A DNA stretch of 64,000 bases. Origin: Cnuella takakiae (GTDB lineage: Bacteria > Bacteroidota > Bacteroidia > Chitinophagales > Chitinophagaceae). Under the pieces are notes generated by a model. That model did no database searches and had not been told where the DNA came from. It worked only from the letters and a program-made list of their open reading frames with translations. Shown here piece by piece: positions 25,174-33,225 of this stretch (the stretch's first letter is position 1; the number at the start of each line of letters is the position of its first letter). The stretch covers positions 4,473,803 through 4,537,802 of the forward strand of contig NZ_MTFE01000010.1 of NCBI RefSeq assembly GCF_001953305.1, given 5' to 3'. Position numbers and translations under genes: made by a program.

Positions 25174-25305
25174 TGTAATTGGTGCGTAGTGATTGGTGAT
25201 TACAATAGGGCAACTATCATTTTACTGGTAGAAAAATGTACCTAGCGAATGATGCACCAATCACCAATTACTAATCACAAATCACCAATCACTAATCTCC
25301 CCCAT
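25174..25305. repeat. Facing inverted pair of GTGATTGGTGATTA-type repeats
   Basis: TAGTGATTGGTGATTAC at 25186-25202 faces several copies of the inverted motif (CACCAATCACCAATTACTAATC...) at 25254-25297. The period is about seven bases. A related short copy follows uvrC at 3896-3930, and ATTCACCATTCACTA-type units occur at 26562-26580. The function is unknown. Confidence 0.6.
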
Positions 25306-25310
25306 TCACC

Positions 25311-26246
25311 ATGAAAATCTGCTCCTTTCTCCCCGCAGCTACCCAGATGATCTACGACATGGGCCTGCAGCATCTTTTGCACGGCGTCACCTTCGAGTGC
25401 CCGCAACAGGCCCTTGCCGAAAAGCCCAAAGTGGTGCGCTGTGTACTGGAGGACAAACAATACAGTTCCGCAGAGATCGACCGCATCTTTTCGGCATCCA
25501 AGGCACAGGGCAAAAGCCTCTATTATGTGGACGAATCCCTGCTCCAGCAAATAGCCCCCGACATCATCTTTACGCAGGACGTGTGCGAGGTATGCCAGAT
25601 CGATACCGCCTGCACCGCCAATGCCGTTGCCAAACTGGAAAAGCAACCCTTGCTTATTCCCCTCACGCCCCAAAGCCTGGAGGATGTGTTTCAAACAGCA
25701 GTGACCATTGCCAGGGCTGCGGGAGCGGAAGAAAAAGCCTACCGCTACCTCGCCGGCCTGCAGGCACGCACCCAGGACATACTGGACACTTTGCGCAAGC
25801 ACCGCATGCCCCTGAAAAGGGTGAGCCTGCTGGAATGGATCGAACCCATTTACAACTGTGGCCATTGGATACCCTTCCAGGTGGCGCAGGCCGGCGGCAT
25901 CGATATGCTCGCCAGCCCTGCCGGCGACAGCATTGTAACACCCTGGGAGAAGATTGTAAAGTATAACCCCGAAGTACTGGTAATTGCACCCTGTGGTTTC
26001 CACATCGGCAGGGCCGCCGAAGAACTGCACCTGCTGGCGCAAAAGCCGGGATGGCAGGACCTGGAAGCGGTTAAAAACGGCCAGGTTTACCTGGTAGATT
26101 TTGACCGCTTCACCCAGCCCAGCGCTGGCACCCTGGTAGATGGTATTGAGATCCTGGCAGCACTTTTCCACCCCGAACTTTTTGCCGTGCCGGCGCACCT
26201 GCAACACAAGTACTGCAATGCAGCGGAAGTGAAAGTATTGGCATAA
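25311..26246 (+). CDS. Cobalamin-binding protein, BtuF-like, without a signal peptide
   Basis: The 311-residue product has the class III solute-binding (BtuF/FhuD-like) two-lobe fold: ICSFLPAATQMIYDMGLQHLL at the start, then PDIIFTQDVCEVCQID (about 83-98), LLEWIEPIYNCGHWIPFQVAQAGGIDML (noted at 175-202), EVLVIAPCGFHIG and VYLVDFDRFTQPS. Unlike true BtuF there is no signal peptide or lipobox; it begins directly with the fold at residue 2. Either it works in the cytoplasm, or the export signal is missing. A CxxC pair (VCEVC) is a feature of this subgroup. Its position in the riboswitch-led cluster supports a corrinoid ligand. Confidence 0.8.
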   Translation: MKICSFLPAATQMIYDMGLQHLLHGVTFECPQQALAEKPKVVRCVLEDKQYSSAEIDRIFSASKAQGKSLYYVDESLLQQIAPDIIFTQDVCEVCQIDTACTANAVAKLEKQPLLIPLTPQSLEDVFQTAVTIARAAGAEEKAYRYLAGLQARTQDILDTLRKHRMPLKRVSLLEWIEPIYNCGHWIPFQVAQAGGIDMLASPAGDSIVTPWEKIVKYNPEVLVIAPCGFHIGRAAEELHLLAQKPGWQDLEAVKNGQVYLVDFDRFTQPSAGTLVDGIEILAALFHPELFAVPAHLQHKYCNAAEVKVLA

Positions 26247-26251
26247 CAAGA

Positions 26252-26515
26252 CATGTAGATGCTGTCATGTCGTTTCGCCCCAGGCGAGGTCGGCATCCAC
26301 TTCGGTACACAGGTACTCCGAAGATGGCAGGGGATGCTGACATTCGTCAGCATGACAGTGTCTGTAGGAGCTGTCATGCCGAGCTCGTCTCGGCATCCCC
26401 TTCTGTAAACAGGTACTCCGAAGTAAGCAGGAGATGCTGAAACAAGTTCAACATGACGGAGAACTCGGGTACTGTCATGCTGAACTTGTTTCAGCATCCC
26501 CTTCCTTAATCGGGT
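26252..26515. repeat. REP-like palindromic repeat cluster, about three units
   Basis: The units have the form GTCATGCnGAnCTnGTnTC followed by nGCATCCCC, a spacer with AGGTACTCCGAAGTAAGCAG, and an inverted GATGCTGA...CATGAC end. Three units lie between the BtuF-like gene and cobU. Close relatives occur at 28960-29129 and 62346-62480. The intergenic stretch holds no gene I can support. Confidence 0.8.
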
Positions 26516-26591
26516 ACGCCGATCAGGGAGAAAACCTTAACGCTAGCACGCCCATTCACTATTCACCATTCACCATTCACTAACCCCCGGC

Positions 26592-27101
26592 ATGATCCAT
26601 TTCATCACAGGCGGTGCCCGCAGCGGCAAAAGCAGGTATGCACAGGAGCTGGCTCTCGGGTTATCGCAAAACCCCGTTTACCTGGCTACCGCGAAGCAGC
26701 CCCAAAACGATGCTGAATTCAGCGAACGCATTCACCGCCACCAGGCGGACCGCGACGAGCGCTGGACCACCCTTGAAGAGCCGTTGTACCCATCGCAACA
26801 AGCGCTGCAGGGTAAGGTGGTGGTGATCGACTGCGTGACCCTTTGGCTCACCAATATCGGTGGCCGGCATCGCTACAATGCGGCTCCTACCCTTTCCGAT
26901 TTGCAAAAAGAGGTAGACGCACTGGCTGCCCTGGAGGGGCATTTCTTTATCATCAGCAACGAGCTGGGTATGGGCCTCCATGCCAATACGGAGATCGGCC
27001 GCAGGTTTACCGACCTCCAGGGCTGGGCCAACCAATACATCGCGGCAAAAGCCGATAAGGTCAGCTTTATGGTAAGCGGGCTGCCCCTGCACCTTAAATA
27101 A
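26592..27101 (+). CDS. cobU: Adenosylcobinamide kinase / adenosylcobinamide-phosphate guanylyltransferase
   Basis: CobU phosphorylates adenosylcobinamide and then transfers GMP to it, giving adenosyl-GDP-cobinamide for the nucleotide-loop assembly. The 169-residue product starts with the P-loop (FITGGARSGKSRYAQ, residues 4-18). The guanylylated histidine lies in RIHRHQADRDERW (about 47-59), and VVVIDCVTLWLTNI (about 78-91) is the Walker B region. FIISNELGMGLHANTEIGRRF (noted at 118-138) is the conserved C-terminal block. It is short compared with the usual 180 residues but complete. It is 9 bp upstream of the PP-loop ATPase gene. Confidence 0.96.
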   Translation: MIHFITGGARSGKSRYAQELALGLSQNPVYLATAKQPQNDAEFSERIHRHQADRDERWTTLEEPLYPSQQALQGKVVVIDCVTLWLTNIGGRHRYNAAPTLSDLQKEVDALAALEGHFFIISNELGMGLHANTEIGRRFTDLQGWANQYIAAKADKVSFMVSGLPLHLK

Positions 27102-27109
27102 CCCAACCC

Positions 27110-27829
27110 ATGAAAACATACTTCAACTGGAGCGGCGGTAAGGATTCATCTCTAGCCCTTCATTACGTCTTACAAAACCCGGCACTGCAGGTAAGCGCCC
27201 TGTACACCAGCGTGAATGCCGCCCACAACAGGGTATCCATGCATGGTGTGCGCAGGGAGTTGCTGGAAGCACAGGCCCGTTCCATCGGGCTGCCTTTGCA
27301 CACTGCCGAACTGCCCGAAATGCCCGGCATGAGCGACTATGAGCGCATCATGGAAAAAGGCGTTTCACAACTGCGTGCCGAAGGTTTTGAGGCAGCCATC
27401 TTTGGTGATATTTTTCTGGAAGACCTGAAGCGCTACCGAGAGGAACAGCTGGCCAGGCTATCCATGCCCTGCCTCTTTCCCCTGTGGCAAAAAGACACCC
27501 GCGAGTTGATAGCTGAGTTTATCGGGCTCGGGTTCAAAGCCGTGATTGTTTGCGTCAACGGCAGGCACCTCGACGAAAGCTTTTGCGGCCGTATCATCGA
27601 CGAAAGCTTCCTGGCCGACTTACCCGACAGCGTTGATCCCTGCGGCGAGAATGGCGAGTACCACAGCTTTGTTTTTGATGGCCCAATTTTCCAACAACCC
27701 ATTGCTTTTACAGTGGGTGAAAAAGTGTACCGGGAATATGCCGCACCCAAAGATGAAAAAAACCAGTGCTTCAGCCCTACGCCCCAACCGCCCAGCGGCT
27801 TTTATTTTCTTGACCTCCTACCCGCTTAA
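27110..27829 (+). CDS. DUF71/COG2102 ATP pyrophosphatase (Dph6-like) in a B12 operon
   Basis: The 239-residue product is an adenine-nucleotide alpha-hydrolase of the diphthine-ammonia-ligase family. It has the PP-loop SGGKDSSLAL at residues 8-17, VSMHGVRRELLEAQARSIGLPL near 44-65, AAIFGDIFLEDLKRYRE near 102-118, VCVNGRHLDESFCGR near 147-161 and DPCGENGEYHSFVFDGP near 175-191, the family's substrate-site motif. Bacteria do not make diphthamide; comparative genomics of this family has proposed a role of bacterial members in B12 salvage, and the position between cobU and cobT fits that. The exact reaction, perhaps an amidation of a corrinoid side chain, is not shown. Confidence 0.85.
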   Translation: MKTYFNWSGGKDSSLALHYVLQNPALQVSALYTSVNAAHNRVSMHGVRRELLEAQARSIGLPLHTAELPEMPGMSDYERIMEKGVSQLRAEGFEAAIFGDIFLEDLKRYREEQLARLSMPCLFPLWQKDTRELIAEFIGLGFKAVIVCVNGRHLDESFCGRIIDESFLADLPDSVDPCGENGEYHSFVFDGPIFQQPIAFTVGEKVYREYAAPKDEKNQCFSPTPQPPSGFYFLDLLPA

Positions 27830-27832
27830 AAT

Positions 27833-28861
27833 ATGCTCCGACAGGAACTCCAACAGATCATTGACCAGAAAACAAAACCATTAGGTGCACTCGGCCAGCT
27901 GGAAGCCATTGCGCTACAGGTGGGCCTGGTACAAAACACCAGCAAGCCAACCATCAGCAAACCCCACATCGTGGTATTTGCCGCCGACCATGGCATTGCC
28001 ACTACCGGCCTGGTTAACCCTTACCCGCAGGCAGTAACGGCGCAAATGGTCCTTAACTTCCTGGGGGGCGGTGCTGCCATCAATGTTTTTTGCCGGCAAC
28101 ATCACATCGGCCTTTCCATCGTGGATGCCGGTGTGGCCTGCCAATGGGAGGAACCGTTATTACAGGACACCCGTTTGCTGCAACACAAAATAGCCGCAGG
28201 CACGGCCAACTACCTGGAAGGGCCTGCAATGACAGCGGAGCAGTGTGCCACTGCCCTGCACAAGGGCCGTGAAGTGGTGCAGCAATTATCCGCTGCCGGT
28301 TGCAATACCATTGGATTTGGCGAGATGGGTATTGGCAATACTTCCAGTGCCGCCCTGATCATGAGCAGCCTGCTGCAGCTGCCCGTTTCCGAATGCGTGG
28401 GCAGGGGCACCGGTGCCGATGATGCGCAACTGCGAACAAAGATCAGCACGCTGGAAACAGTATCCAGGCTGCACCAAATTGAAGCCCTGCACCAAAAGCC
28501 GTTGGAACTGCTGCAAGTGATTGGCGGTTTTGAAATAGCCATGATGACCGGCGCCTACCTGGAAGCTTGTGCACAGGGCCTGGTGATGGTTGTGGATGGC
28601 TTTATTACTACCGCGGCCCTGCTGCTGGCAAGGGCTATCGTTCCTGCGGTGGTCAACAACTGTATTTTTGCCCATTGCAGCGGCGAACAGGGCCACCAGA
28701 AAATGCTGGAAGCCCTGGGTGCAAAACCCCTGCTCCATTTGGACATGCGCCTGGGTGAGGGCACCGGTGCCGCACTGGCCATCCCGCTGGTGCAATCGGC
28801 GGTTTTGTTTGTACATGAAATGGCTTCGTTTGCCAGTGCGGGGGTTTCAGAAAAGCAGTAG
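27833..28861 (+). CDS. cobT: Nicotinate-nucleotide-dimethylbenzimidazole phosphoribosyltransferase
   Basis: CobT makes alpha-ribazole phosphate from the lower-ligand base and nicotinate mononucleotide. The 342-residue product has FAADHGIATTGLVNPYPQAV (noted at 46-65), FLGGGAAINVF (about 72-82), GFGEMGIGNTSSAA (about 162-175), GRGTGADDAQL (about 190-200) and the C-terminal LLHLDMRLGEGTGAALAIP with the catalytic Glu (about 313). It starts 3 bp after the preceding stop, so the two are co-translated. Length is close to the family norm. Confidence 0.97.
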   Translation: MLRQELQQIIDQKTKPLGALGQLEAIALQVGLVQNTSKPTISKPHIVVFAADHGIATTGLVNPYPQAVTAQMVLNFLGGGAAINVFCRQHHIGLSIVDAGVACQWEEPLLQDTRLLQHKIAAGTANYLEGPAMTAEQCATALHKGREVVQQLSAAGCNTIGFGEMGIGNTSSAALIMSSLLQLPVSECVGRGTGADDAQLRTKISTLETVSRLHQIEALHQKPLELLQVIGGFEIAMMTGAYLEACAQGLVMVVDGFITTAALLLARAIVPAVVNNCIFAHCSGEQGHQKMLEALGAKPLLHLDMRLGEGTGAALAIPLVQSAVLFVHEMASFASAGVSEKQ

Positions 28862-28959
28862 TTATCAAATCTGCAATCCCCCTTTTATTTGCATGTATTA
28901 AAGCAGCAGGAAATGCCGATCTCGCCTAACGCGAGACGATACGACATTAACTAAGGACA

Positions 28960-29129
28960 CTGTCTTGCCGGGCTCGTCTCGGCATCCCTTTCGAATACAG
29001 GTACTCCGAAGTAAGCAGGAGATGCTGCCATACGTCGGCATGACAGAGCCTTCAAACACGGCCATGCCGAACTTGTTTCGGCATCCCCATCTGTAAAGAG
29101 GTACGCCGAAGTAAGAAGGAGATGCCGAC
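28960..29129. repeat. REP-like palindromic repeat, two units
   Basis: Two copies of the same GTC(A/T)TGCCG..CTCGTCTCGGCATC family as at 26252, including AGGTACTCCGAAGTAAGCAG at 28997-29016. The element fills the cobT-cobS gap and reaches the in-frame ATG at 29130 of cobS. Confidence 0.8.
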
Positions 29130-29183
29130 ATGCGAAGACAAGACGAAAACACATCAAACCAACATTCAAGTAATACCACCACC

Positions 29184-29981
29184 TTGAAAAAAGAACTCCG
29201 CATTTTCTTTACCGCCCTGATGTTTCTGACCCGCCTGCCGGTGCCCCGGATGACGGACCACTCGCCTGAGTACCTGGAAAAATCCTCCCGCTACTTTCCT
29301 TTAATTGGCTGGATCGTTGGCGGCATCAGTGCAGGGGTTTTGTTGTTGGCGCTGCAAGTCCTGTCGGTGGAACTGGCCGTGCTGGCCATGATGATTGCCA
29401 GTGTGCTCACCACCGGCGCTTTTCATGAAGACGGCTTTGCCGATGTATGTGATGGTTTTGGCGGCGGCTGGACCAAGCAAAATATCCTCGACATCATGAA
29501 AGACAGCCGCCTGGGCACTTATGGCACCATTGGCCTCATCAGCATACTGGCGGCCAAGTTCCTTTTGCTGCGCGAGCTGCTGCCCCTTATGGAGTACCAC
29601 TCCGGCAAAAGTATTTACCTGCTGGCACCCGTTACCCTGCTGGCCGTGCATGGCATCAGCCGCATGATGGCCGTGATCAGCATCCAGTTTTATCCCTATG
29701 TGACGCCTGATGATGTGAGCAAATCGAAACCTTCCGCAGCCCAAAAGCTTAGCCCAGGTTCCTTTATCGTTGCGCTGATTTTTGCCCTGCTGCCTTTTCT
29801 CTTTCTGCCGCTTTCCTTTTTGGGTCTTATCTTCCCGGTATTGCTGTTGGGTACGGTATTGATGAATCGCTATTTCAAGAAATGGATCGGCGGCCATACC
29901 GGCGACTGCCTGGGCAGCATCCAACAAACCAGCGAAATCATTTGTTACCTGACCATGCTGATACTATGGAAGTTTACCTGA
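29184..29981 (+). CDS. cobS: Adenosylcobinamide-GDP ribazoletransferase (cobalamin synthase)
   Basis: CobS joins adenosyl-GDP-cobinamide and alpha-ribazole (phosphate) in the inner membrane. The Mg-binding acidic motif FHEDGFADVCDGFGGGW is intact (about 81-97 of the form starting at 29184), followed by MKDSRLGTYGTIGL and several membrane helices (IVGGISAGVLLLAL, VLAMMIASVLTTGAF, LIFALLPFLFLPLSFLGLIF). I prefer the TTG at 29184, because KKELRIFFTALMFLTRLPVP is where this family starts. The ATG at 29130 would add 18 residues derived from the edge of a REP-like repeat. The 3' end overlaps the phosphatase gene by 16 bp. Confidence 0.93.
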   Translation: MKKELRIFFTALMFLTRLPVPRMTDHSPEYLEKSSRYFPLIGWIVGGISAGVLLLALQVLSVELAVLAMMIASVLTTGAFHEDGFADVCDGFGGGWTKQNILDIMKDSRLGTYGTIGLISILAAKFLLLRELLPLMEYHSGKSIYLLAPVTLLAVHGISRMMAVISIQFYPYVTPDDVSKSKPSAAQKLSPGSFIVALIFALLPFLFLPLSFLGLIFPVLLLGTVLMNRYFKKWIGGHTGDCLGSIQQTSEIICYLTMLILWKFT

Positions 29982-30565
29982 TCCGCCACACCACACCCGA
30001 CATTAAAAAAGGCCAGTGCTATGGCCAGGCCGACCTCGACATCACCGAAAGCTTCGAGCAGGAAGCACAGTGCATCCGGCCACACCTTCCCCAACATATC
30101 AGCCATGTCTTCAGCAGCCCGCTGCAACGCTGCCGCAAGCTGGCCGAATTCCTTTTCCCCAACCATGCCATCAGGTTTGAAGACCGCCTGAAAGAAATCA
30201 ACTGCGGCGACTGGGAGCTCAAGCTCTGGGACGAAATTGAACCCGACTACCTCAAGCGCTGGATGGATGACTTTGTAAACGTGTGTATTCCCGGCGGTGA
30301 AAGTTACCTGCAGCTATACGACCGCGTCGTTTCTTTTTTTGAAACCCTGCCCCGCAAAGGCGCTGTTGCAGTAGTGGCGCATGGCGGTGTGATCCGCAGC
30401 ATCCTTTCGCATGTGGAACAGGTTGCACTCCACGAATCTTTCAATGTGTTTTCGCTCCGTTATGGCTGCGTGGTACGGGTACACCTCGATAATGAAACCC
30501 TCACCCACTCCGTGCTCCACAACCCGCCAGCGGAGAAAGAACAACACCGGCCAACGAAGATCTAA
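29966..30565 (+). CDS. cobC: Alpha-ribazole phosphatase-like histidine phosphatase (CobC)
   Basis: CobC removes phosphate from alpha-ribazole 5'-phosphate or from cobalamin phosphate, the last steps of the loop assembly. The 199-residue product from the ATG at 29966 starts MEVYLIRHTTPDIKKGQCYG with the phosphohistidine in LIRHTTP (residue 8). It has SSPLQRCRKLAEFLF (about 49-63), EINCGDWE (about 76-83, with the usual Glu) and VVAHGGVIRSIL with the second catalytic His (about 143). The start at 29882 is rejected because the start at 29966 gives the family N-terminus and a normal overlap with cobS. Confidence 0.92.
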   Translation: MEVYLIRHTTPDIKKGQCYGQADLDITESFEQEAQCIRPHLPQHISHVFSSPLQRCRKLAEFLFPNHAIRFEDRLKEINCGDWELKLWDEIEPDYLKRWMDDFVNVCIPGGESYLQLYDRVVSFFETLPRKGAVAVVAHGGVIRSILSHVEQVALHESFNVFSLRYGCVVRVHLDNETLTHSVLHNPPAEKEQHRPTKI

Positions 30566-30702
30566 GGATCGCGGATTTAGGTATTACCCGAAAACATTGA
30601 ATGTACTATGCTAATCAGTCTTCGCATATCCAAGGTCTGAAATCGCACATTCCAGATCCGGGATCCGAAATGACACATCCGAAATCAGCGACCCCTTCCC
30701 GC

Positions 30703-30710
30703 TATCTTTG
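30703..30710 (+). promoter_or_regulatory. TAnnTTTG -7 element for marC
   Basis: TATCTTTG matches the Bacteroidota -7 consensus 15 bp before the ATG at 30726, implying a leader under 12 bases. The upstream gap (30613-30690) carries several ATCCGAAAT-type short repeats instead of a clear -33 box. Confidence 0.5.
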
Positions 30711-30725
30711 CCCCAAACCACCCGC

Positions 30726-31304
30726 ATGCCCATCAACATAAAAGAACTCCTCACGGTAACTTTCACCCTATTTGCCATCATCGATATCATTGGAAGCATT
30801 CCCATCCTGATATCCCTAAAGGGCAAACTGGGCGAGATCCGCGAGGCAAGGGCAACCCTGATCTCGGGTGGATTGATGGTATTGTTTCTTTTTATCGGGC
30901 AGCCATTTCTCAACCTGCTGGGCCTGGATGTACGCTCCTTTGCCGTGGGCGGCTCTATCGTGATCTTTATCCTGGGGCTGGAAATGGTACTGGGCCACGA
31001 GCTGTTTAAAAGCGAACCGGATATCAGGGCATCCACAGTGGTGCCGATTGCCTTTCCGCTCATTGCCGGCTCTGGTACCCTTACCACCATTATTTCGCTT
31101 AAAGCCAACTACGACCAAACCACGCTCCTGCTCGGTATCCTGCTCAACCTGATCATCGTGTACGTGGTGTTGAAATCGCTGGCATTTATCGAAAGGCTGC
31201 TGGGTCCAGCCGGACTGATCGCCGTCCGAAAATTCTTTGGCGTCATCCTTTTGGCCATTGCGGTAAAGATTTTTGCTACCAATGCGCAGGGTTTGTTCAA
31301 GTAA
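30726..31304 (+). CDS. MarC family integral membrane protein
   Basis: The 192-residue product is a six-helix membrane protein of the MarC/YchE family (LLTVTFTLFAIIDIIGSIPIL at the start; LISGGLMVLFLFIGQPFL; FAVGGSIVIFILGLEMVLG; VVPIAFPLIAGSGTLTTII; LLGILLNLIIVYVVL; FGVILLAIAVKIF). The PIAFPLIAGSGTLTTI block is the family signature. The biochemical role is not established; earlier links to antibiotic resistance did not hold. A TTG at 30708 is rejected because it lies in the -7 element. Confidence 0.92.
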   Translation: MPINIKELLTVTFTLFAIIDIIGSIPILISLKGKLGEIREARATLISGGLMVLFLFIGQPFLNLLGLDVRSFAVGGSIVIFILGLEMVLGHELFKSEPDIRASTVVPIAFPLIAGSGTLTTIISLKANYDQTTLLLGILLNLIIVYVVLKSLAFIERLLGPAGLIAVRKFFGVILLAIAVKIFATNAQGLFK

Positions 31305-31325
31305 CTTATCTTGCAGCCCCTATCC

Positions 31326-31397
31326 GGCCACGTAGTACAATGGATAGTATAAGGGTCTCCGAAGCCTTTGATCCGCGTTCGATTCGCGGCGTGGCCA
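31326..31397 (+). tRNA. tRNA-Arg (anticodon CCG)
   Basis: The cloverleaf folds by eye: acceptor stem GGCCACG / CGTGGCC is perfect, D arm GTAC/GTAT, anticodon arm AGGGT-CTCCGAA-GCCTT giving anticodon CCG (reads CGG, Arg), variable loop TGAT, T arm CCGCG-TTCGATT-CGCGG, discriminator A. CCA is not encoded. It sits between marC and the 3' end of the polysaccharide locus, with a strong terminator 24 bp downstream. Confidence 0.95.
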
Positions 31398-31420
31398 CTT
31401 CCTACATCAACACCGTTGAT

Positions 31421-31468
31421 ACAATAAAAATCCCCGCAGCGGAATACGCCTGCGGGGATTTTTATTGT
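31421..31468 (+). terminator. Strong terminator after tRNA-Arg
   Basis: The arms 31421-31439 and 31450-31468 are a perfect 19-bp inverted repeat (core TCCCCGCAG / CTGCGGGGA) flanked by A and T tracts, so it can serve both directions. It ends the tRNA transcript. Confidence 0.9.
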
Positions 31469-31532
31469 ACTATTTGAAGAACGATGATGAAAATATCACC
31501 AGCAAGCATCACGGTGACCTGCGAAGTGGCAA

Positions 31533-32405
31533 CTATGTAGTTTCTGACGGAGGGCTTTGGGGTTCATACCAGGTGCCGATATCGCTCCAGCCAAAAGATC
31601 CAGGTATCACATAAATTTTTTCCGACTTACAAAAGGCCTCTGTATCAAAATTAGCAGCGGGGCTGGAGGCATAAGCAAGTTGTAAAGCAGCTTCTTCTGA
31701 TGCGCTGTTAAAAGAAAGGGCAGCGTTTTTAAAGCACCGGAACAAAGTGGGGAGCAGCCGCCTGATTGCGCCAAGCAGGTCGGTCACTTTCCAGATATAA
31801 ATGCCCGTATGCCATAAATACCGGTCCTCAGGGTGAAAAGAAGGGTACTGGACAGTAGTATGTTCCAGGAATTGTTCGACCCGGAACACTCCCTCATCCA
31901 CACATTTTGCACTCCTCTTGATGTACCGGTAATATTGGTTGACATGGGTGGGCTGAACGCCAAGCACAACCACCCCACCCCTGCTGTTTACAACGCCGAT
32001 GGCATGGCTGCAAACATGCAGGAATGCATGGTTTTGCAACACCAGGTGGTCGGCAGGGGCAACAATCAGGGAAACACCGGAATCCTGCTGCGGCAGTTTA
32101 AAAGCAAGATGGGCAAGAATCGCTGCAGGTGATTTACTGACCGGAACACCCATAACCTGGCCTGGATGAATTAAGGGCAACTGCTCCATTGCAAGTGCCC
32201 GGTATACTGCCGCGGTAACGATGATGATGTGCTCGGAAGGAACATGCGGAACAAACCGTTCAAAGGTCTGCTGAAGCAGGGTTTTTCCCGTACCCAAAAA
32301 ATCGGTGAAGGCTCTTGGCAGGAAGGTTTCTTCCGGCCCGCTGAGGGATGCTTCAAATCTGTGGGTGATAATGGCTACAAAAGTTTTATTAATCTGGAGG
32401 GACAT
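31533..32405 (-). CDS. Degenerate mannose-1-phosphate guanylyltransferase homologue
   Basis: The 290-residue product aligns by motif with ManC/GMP-type sugar nucleotidyltransferases: FLGTGKTLLQQTFERF (about 37-52), PADHLVLQNHAF (about 128-139), FHPEDRYLWHTGIYIWK (about 198-214) and FGWSDIGTWYE (about 276-286). The nucleotide-binding signature that should be near residue 8-25 (GGxGxRLWPxSRxxxPK) is replaced by ITHRFEASLSGPEETFLPR, without the Gly-rich loop, Arg or Lys. The protein also stops soon after GWSDIGTW, so the C-terminal 50-60 residues are missing. It is the last gene of the locus. It may be non-catalytic, regulatory or decaying, so GDP-mannose for gmd would have to come from elsewhere. 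Confidence 0.7.
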   Translation of the reverse strand: MSLQINKTFVAIITHRFEASLSGPEETFLPRAFTDFLGTGKTLLQQTFERFVPHVPSEHIIIVTAAVYRALAMEQLPLIHPGQVMGVPVSKSPAAILAHLAFKLPQQDSGVSLIVAPADHLVLQNHAFLHVCSHAIGVVNSRGGVVVLGVQPTHVNQYYRYIKRSAKCVDEGVFRVEQFLEHTTVQYPSFHPEDRYLWHTGIYIWKVTDLLGAIRRLLPTLFRCFKNAALSFNSASEEAALQLAYASSPAANFDTEAFCKSEKIYVIPGSFGWSDIGTWYEPQSPPSETT

Positions 32406-32451
32406 GGCATGTAGATCTAACTGATACAACTAAAGAGCAGACACCAAGCGG

Positions 32452-33021
32452 TCAGACTGATTTTACCTTCTGGTCCGGCACACGGGAGAAAAGGTAGATC
32501 AGGAGAAAAATAAACAGGTAAGTAATAACATTGAACGTTTCATGGTGATCCATAAACCTGTTTACCTGCCAGTTCTGGTGGAGGGCATACAGGAGCACGC
32601 AAATACGGATGCTGTTTAAAACAAAAAATCCTATTAGGCCTGCAAGGGTCCACATCATCATTTTGCGCAGGCCTACCCTGGAGGCCCAAACAAAGGCAAA
32701 CCAAAAACTCAGCACGCCAAACCCCAAACAGGCAAAATTTACATTAACCCAACTGCCATTATTGGTTTGCAGGGTTTTGAGGCCCTTGATTTCAGTAACC
32801 AACCCGAGCGTTGCCGAAGCTGCCTTTGCAGTATGCACAATGAGGGAGGTCCACCAGTTGATATAATTGAAGTGAAGATCGAGGAAGGAGCTATAAACGG
32901 TGCCATCGGGCGTGGTTAGGCCCCAATAGAAAAGATGGAAATAATATAGCACGGCAAAAAGCCCGAGGAACTTGAAGGTAAATGAAAGGTCAAGTGCGGT
33001 GGAAAGCTTTTTCAAATACAT
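32452..33021 (-). CDS. Exosortase/archaeosortase family cysteine protease-transpeptidase
   Basis: Exosortases are membrane enzymes that recognise a C-terminal sorting tail, cut it and probably attach the protein to another molecule; in bacteria they go with exopolysaccharide loci. The 189-residue product has about six membrane helices, and the expected catalytic triad is visible: Cys98 in NFACLGF, Arg139 in LNSIRI (NxxR), and His160 in MDHHETFN. The size fits the short Bacteroidota exosortases (XrtF/XrtY-like). Its likely substrate gene lies 204 bp upstream on the same strand. The exact Xrt subclass is not certain from sequence reading alone. Confidence 0.85.
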   Translation of the reverse strand: MYLKKLSTALDLSFTFKFLGLFAVLYYFHLFYWGLTTPDGTVYSSFLDLHFNYINWWTSLIVHTAKAASATLGLVTEIKGLKTLQTNNGSWVNVNFACLGFGVLSFWFAFVWASRVGLRKMMMWTLAGLIGFFVLNSIRICVLLYALHQNWQVNRFMDHHETFNVITYLFIFLLIYLFSRVPDQKVKSV

Positions 33022-33225
33022 GTATCGTGCAGGTTCTGGTAGGGGGAAAGAACAAGGCCGGCAGCAGAGCGCAAGCGGCCTTGTTTGAAAAGCAAAAGCA
33101 GGAATAAGCTGCTATGTCCATATCCATCGTCAGGCAGCAGGCCATCGGGCCACAACAGTCCAACAACAAAGAGCAGGAACTTCAGTTTTGTGCTTGTTTG
33201 TAGGTTCAGGCTTTACACTACAGCG

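Noticed and set aside
31326-31397. tRNA-Arg as attachment site of an integrated polysaccharide island
   Set aside because: I found no integrase gene and no repeated tRNA 3' end at the far side of the locus within the window.
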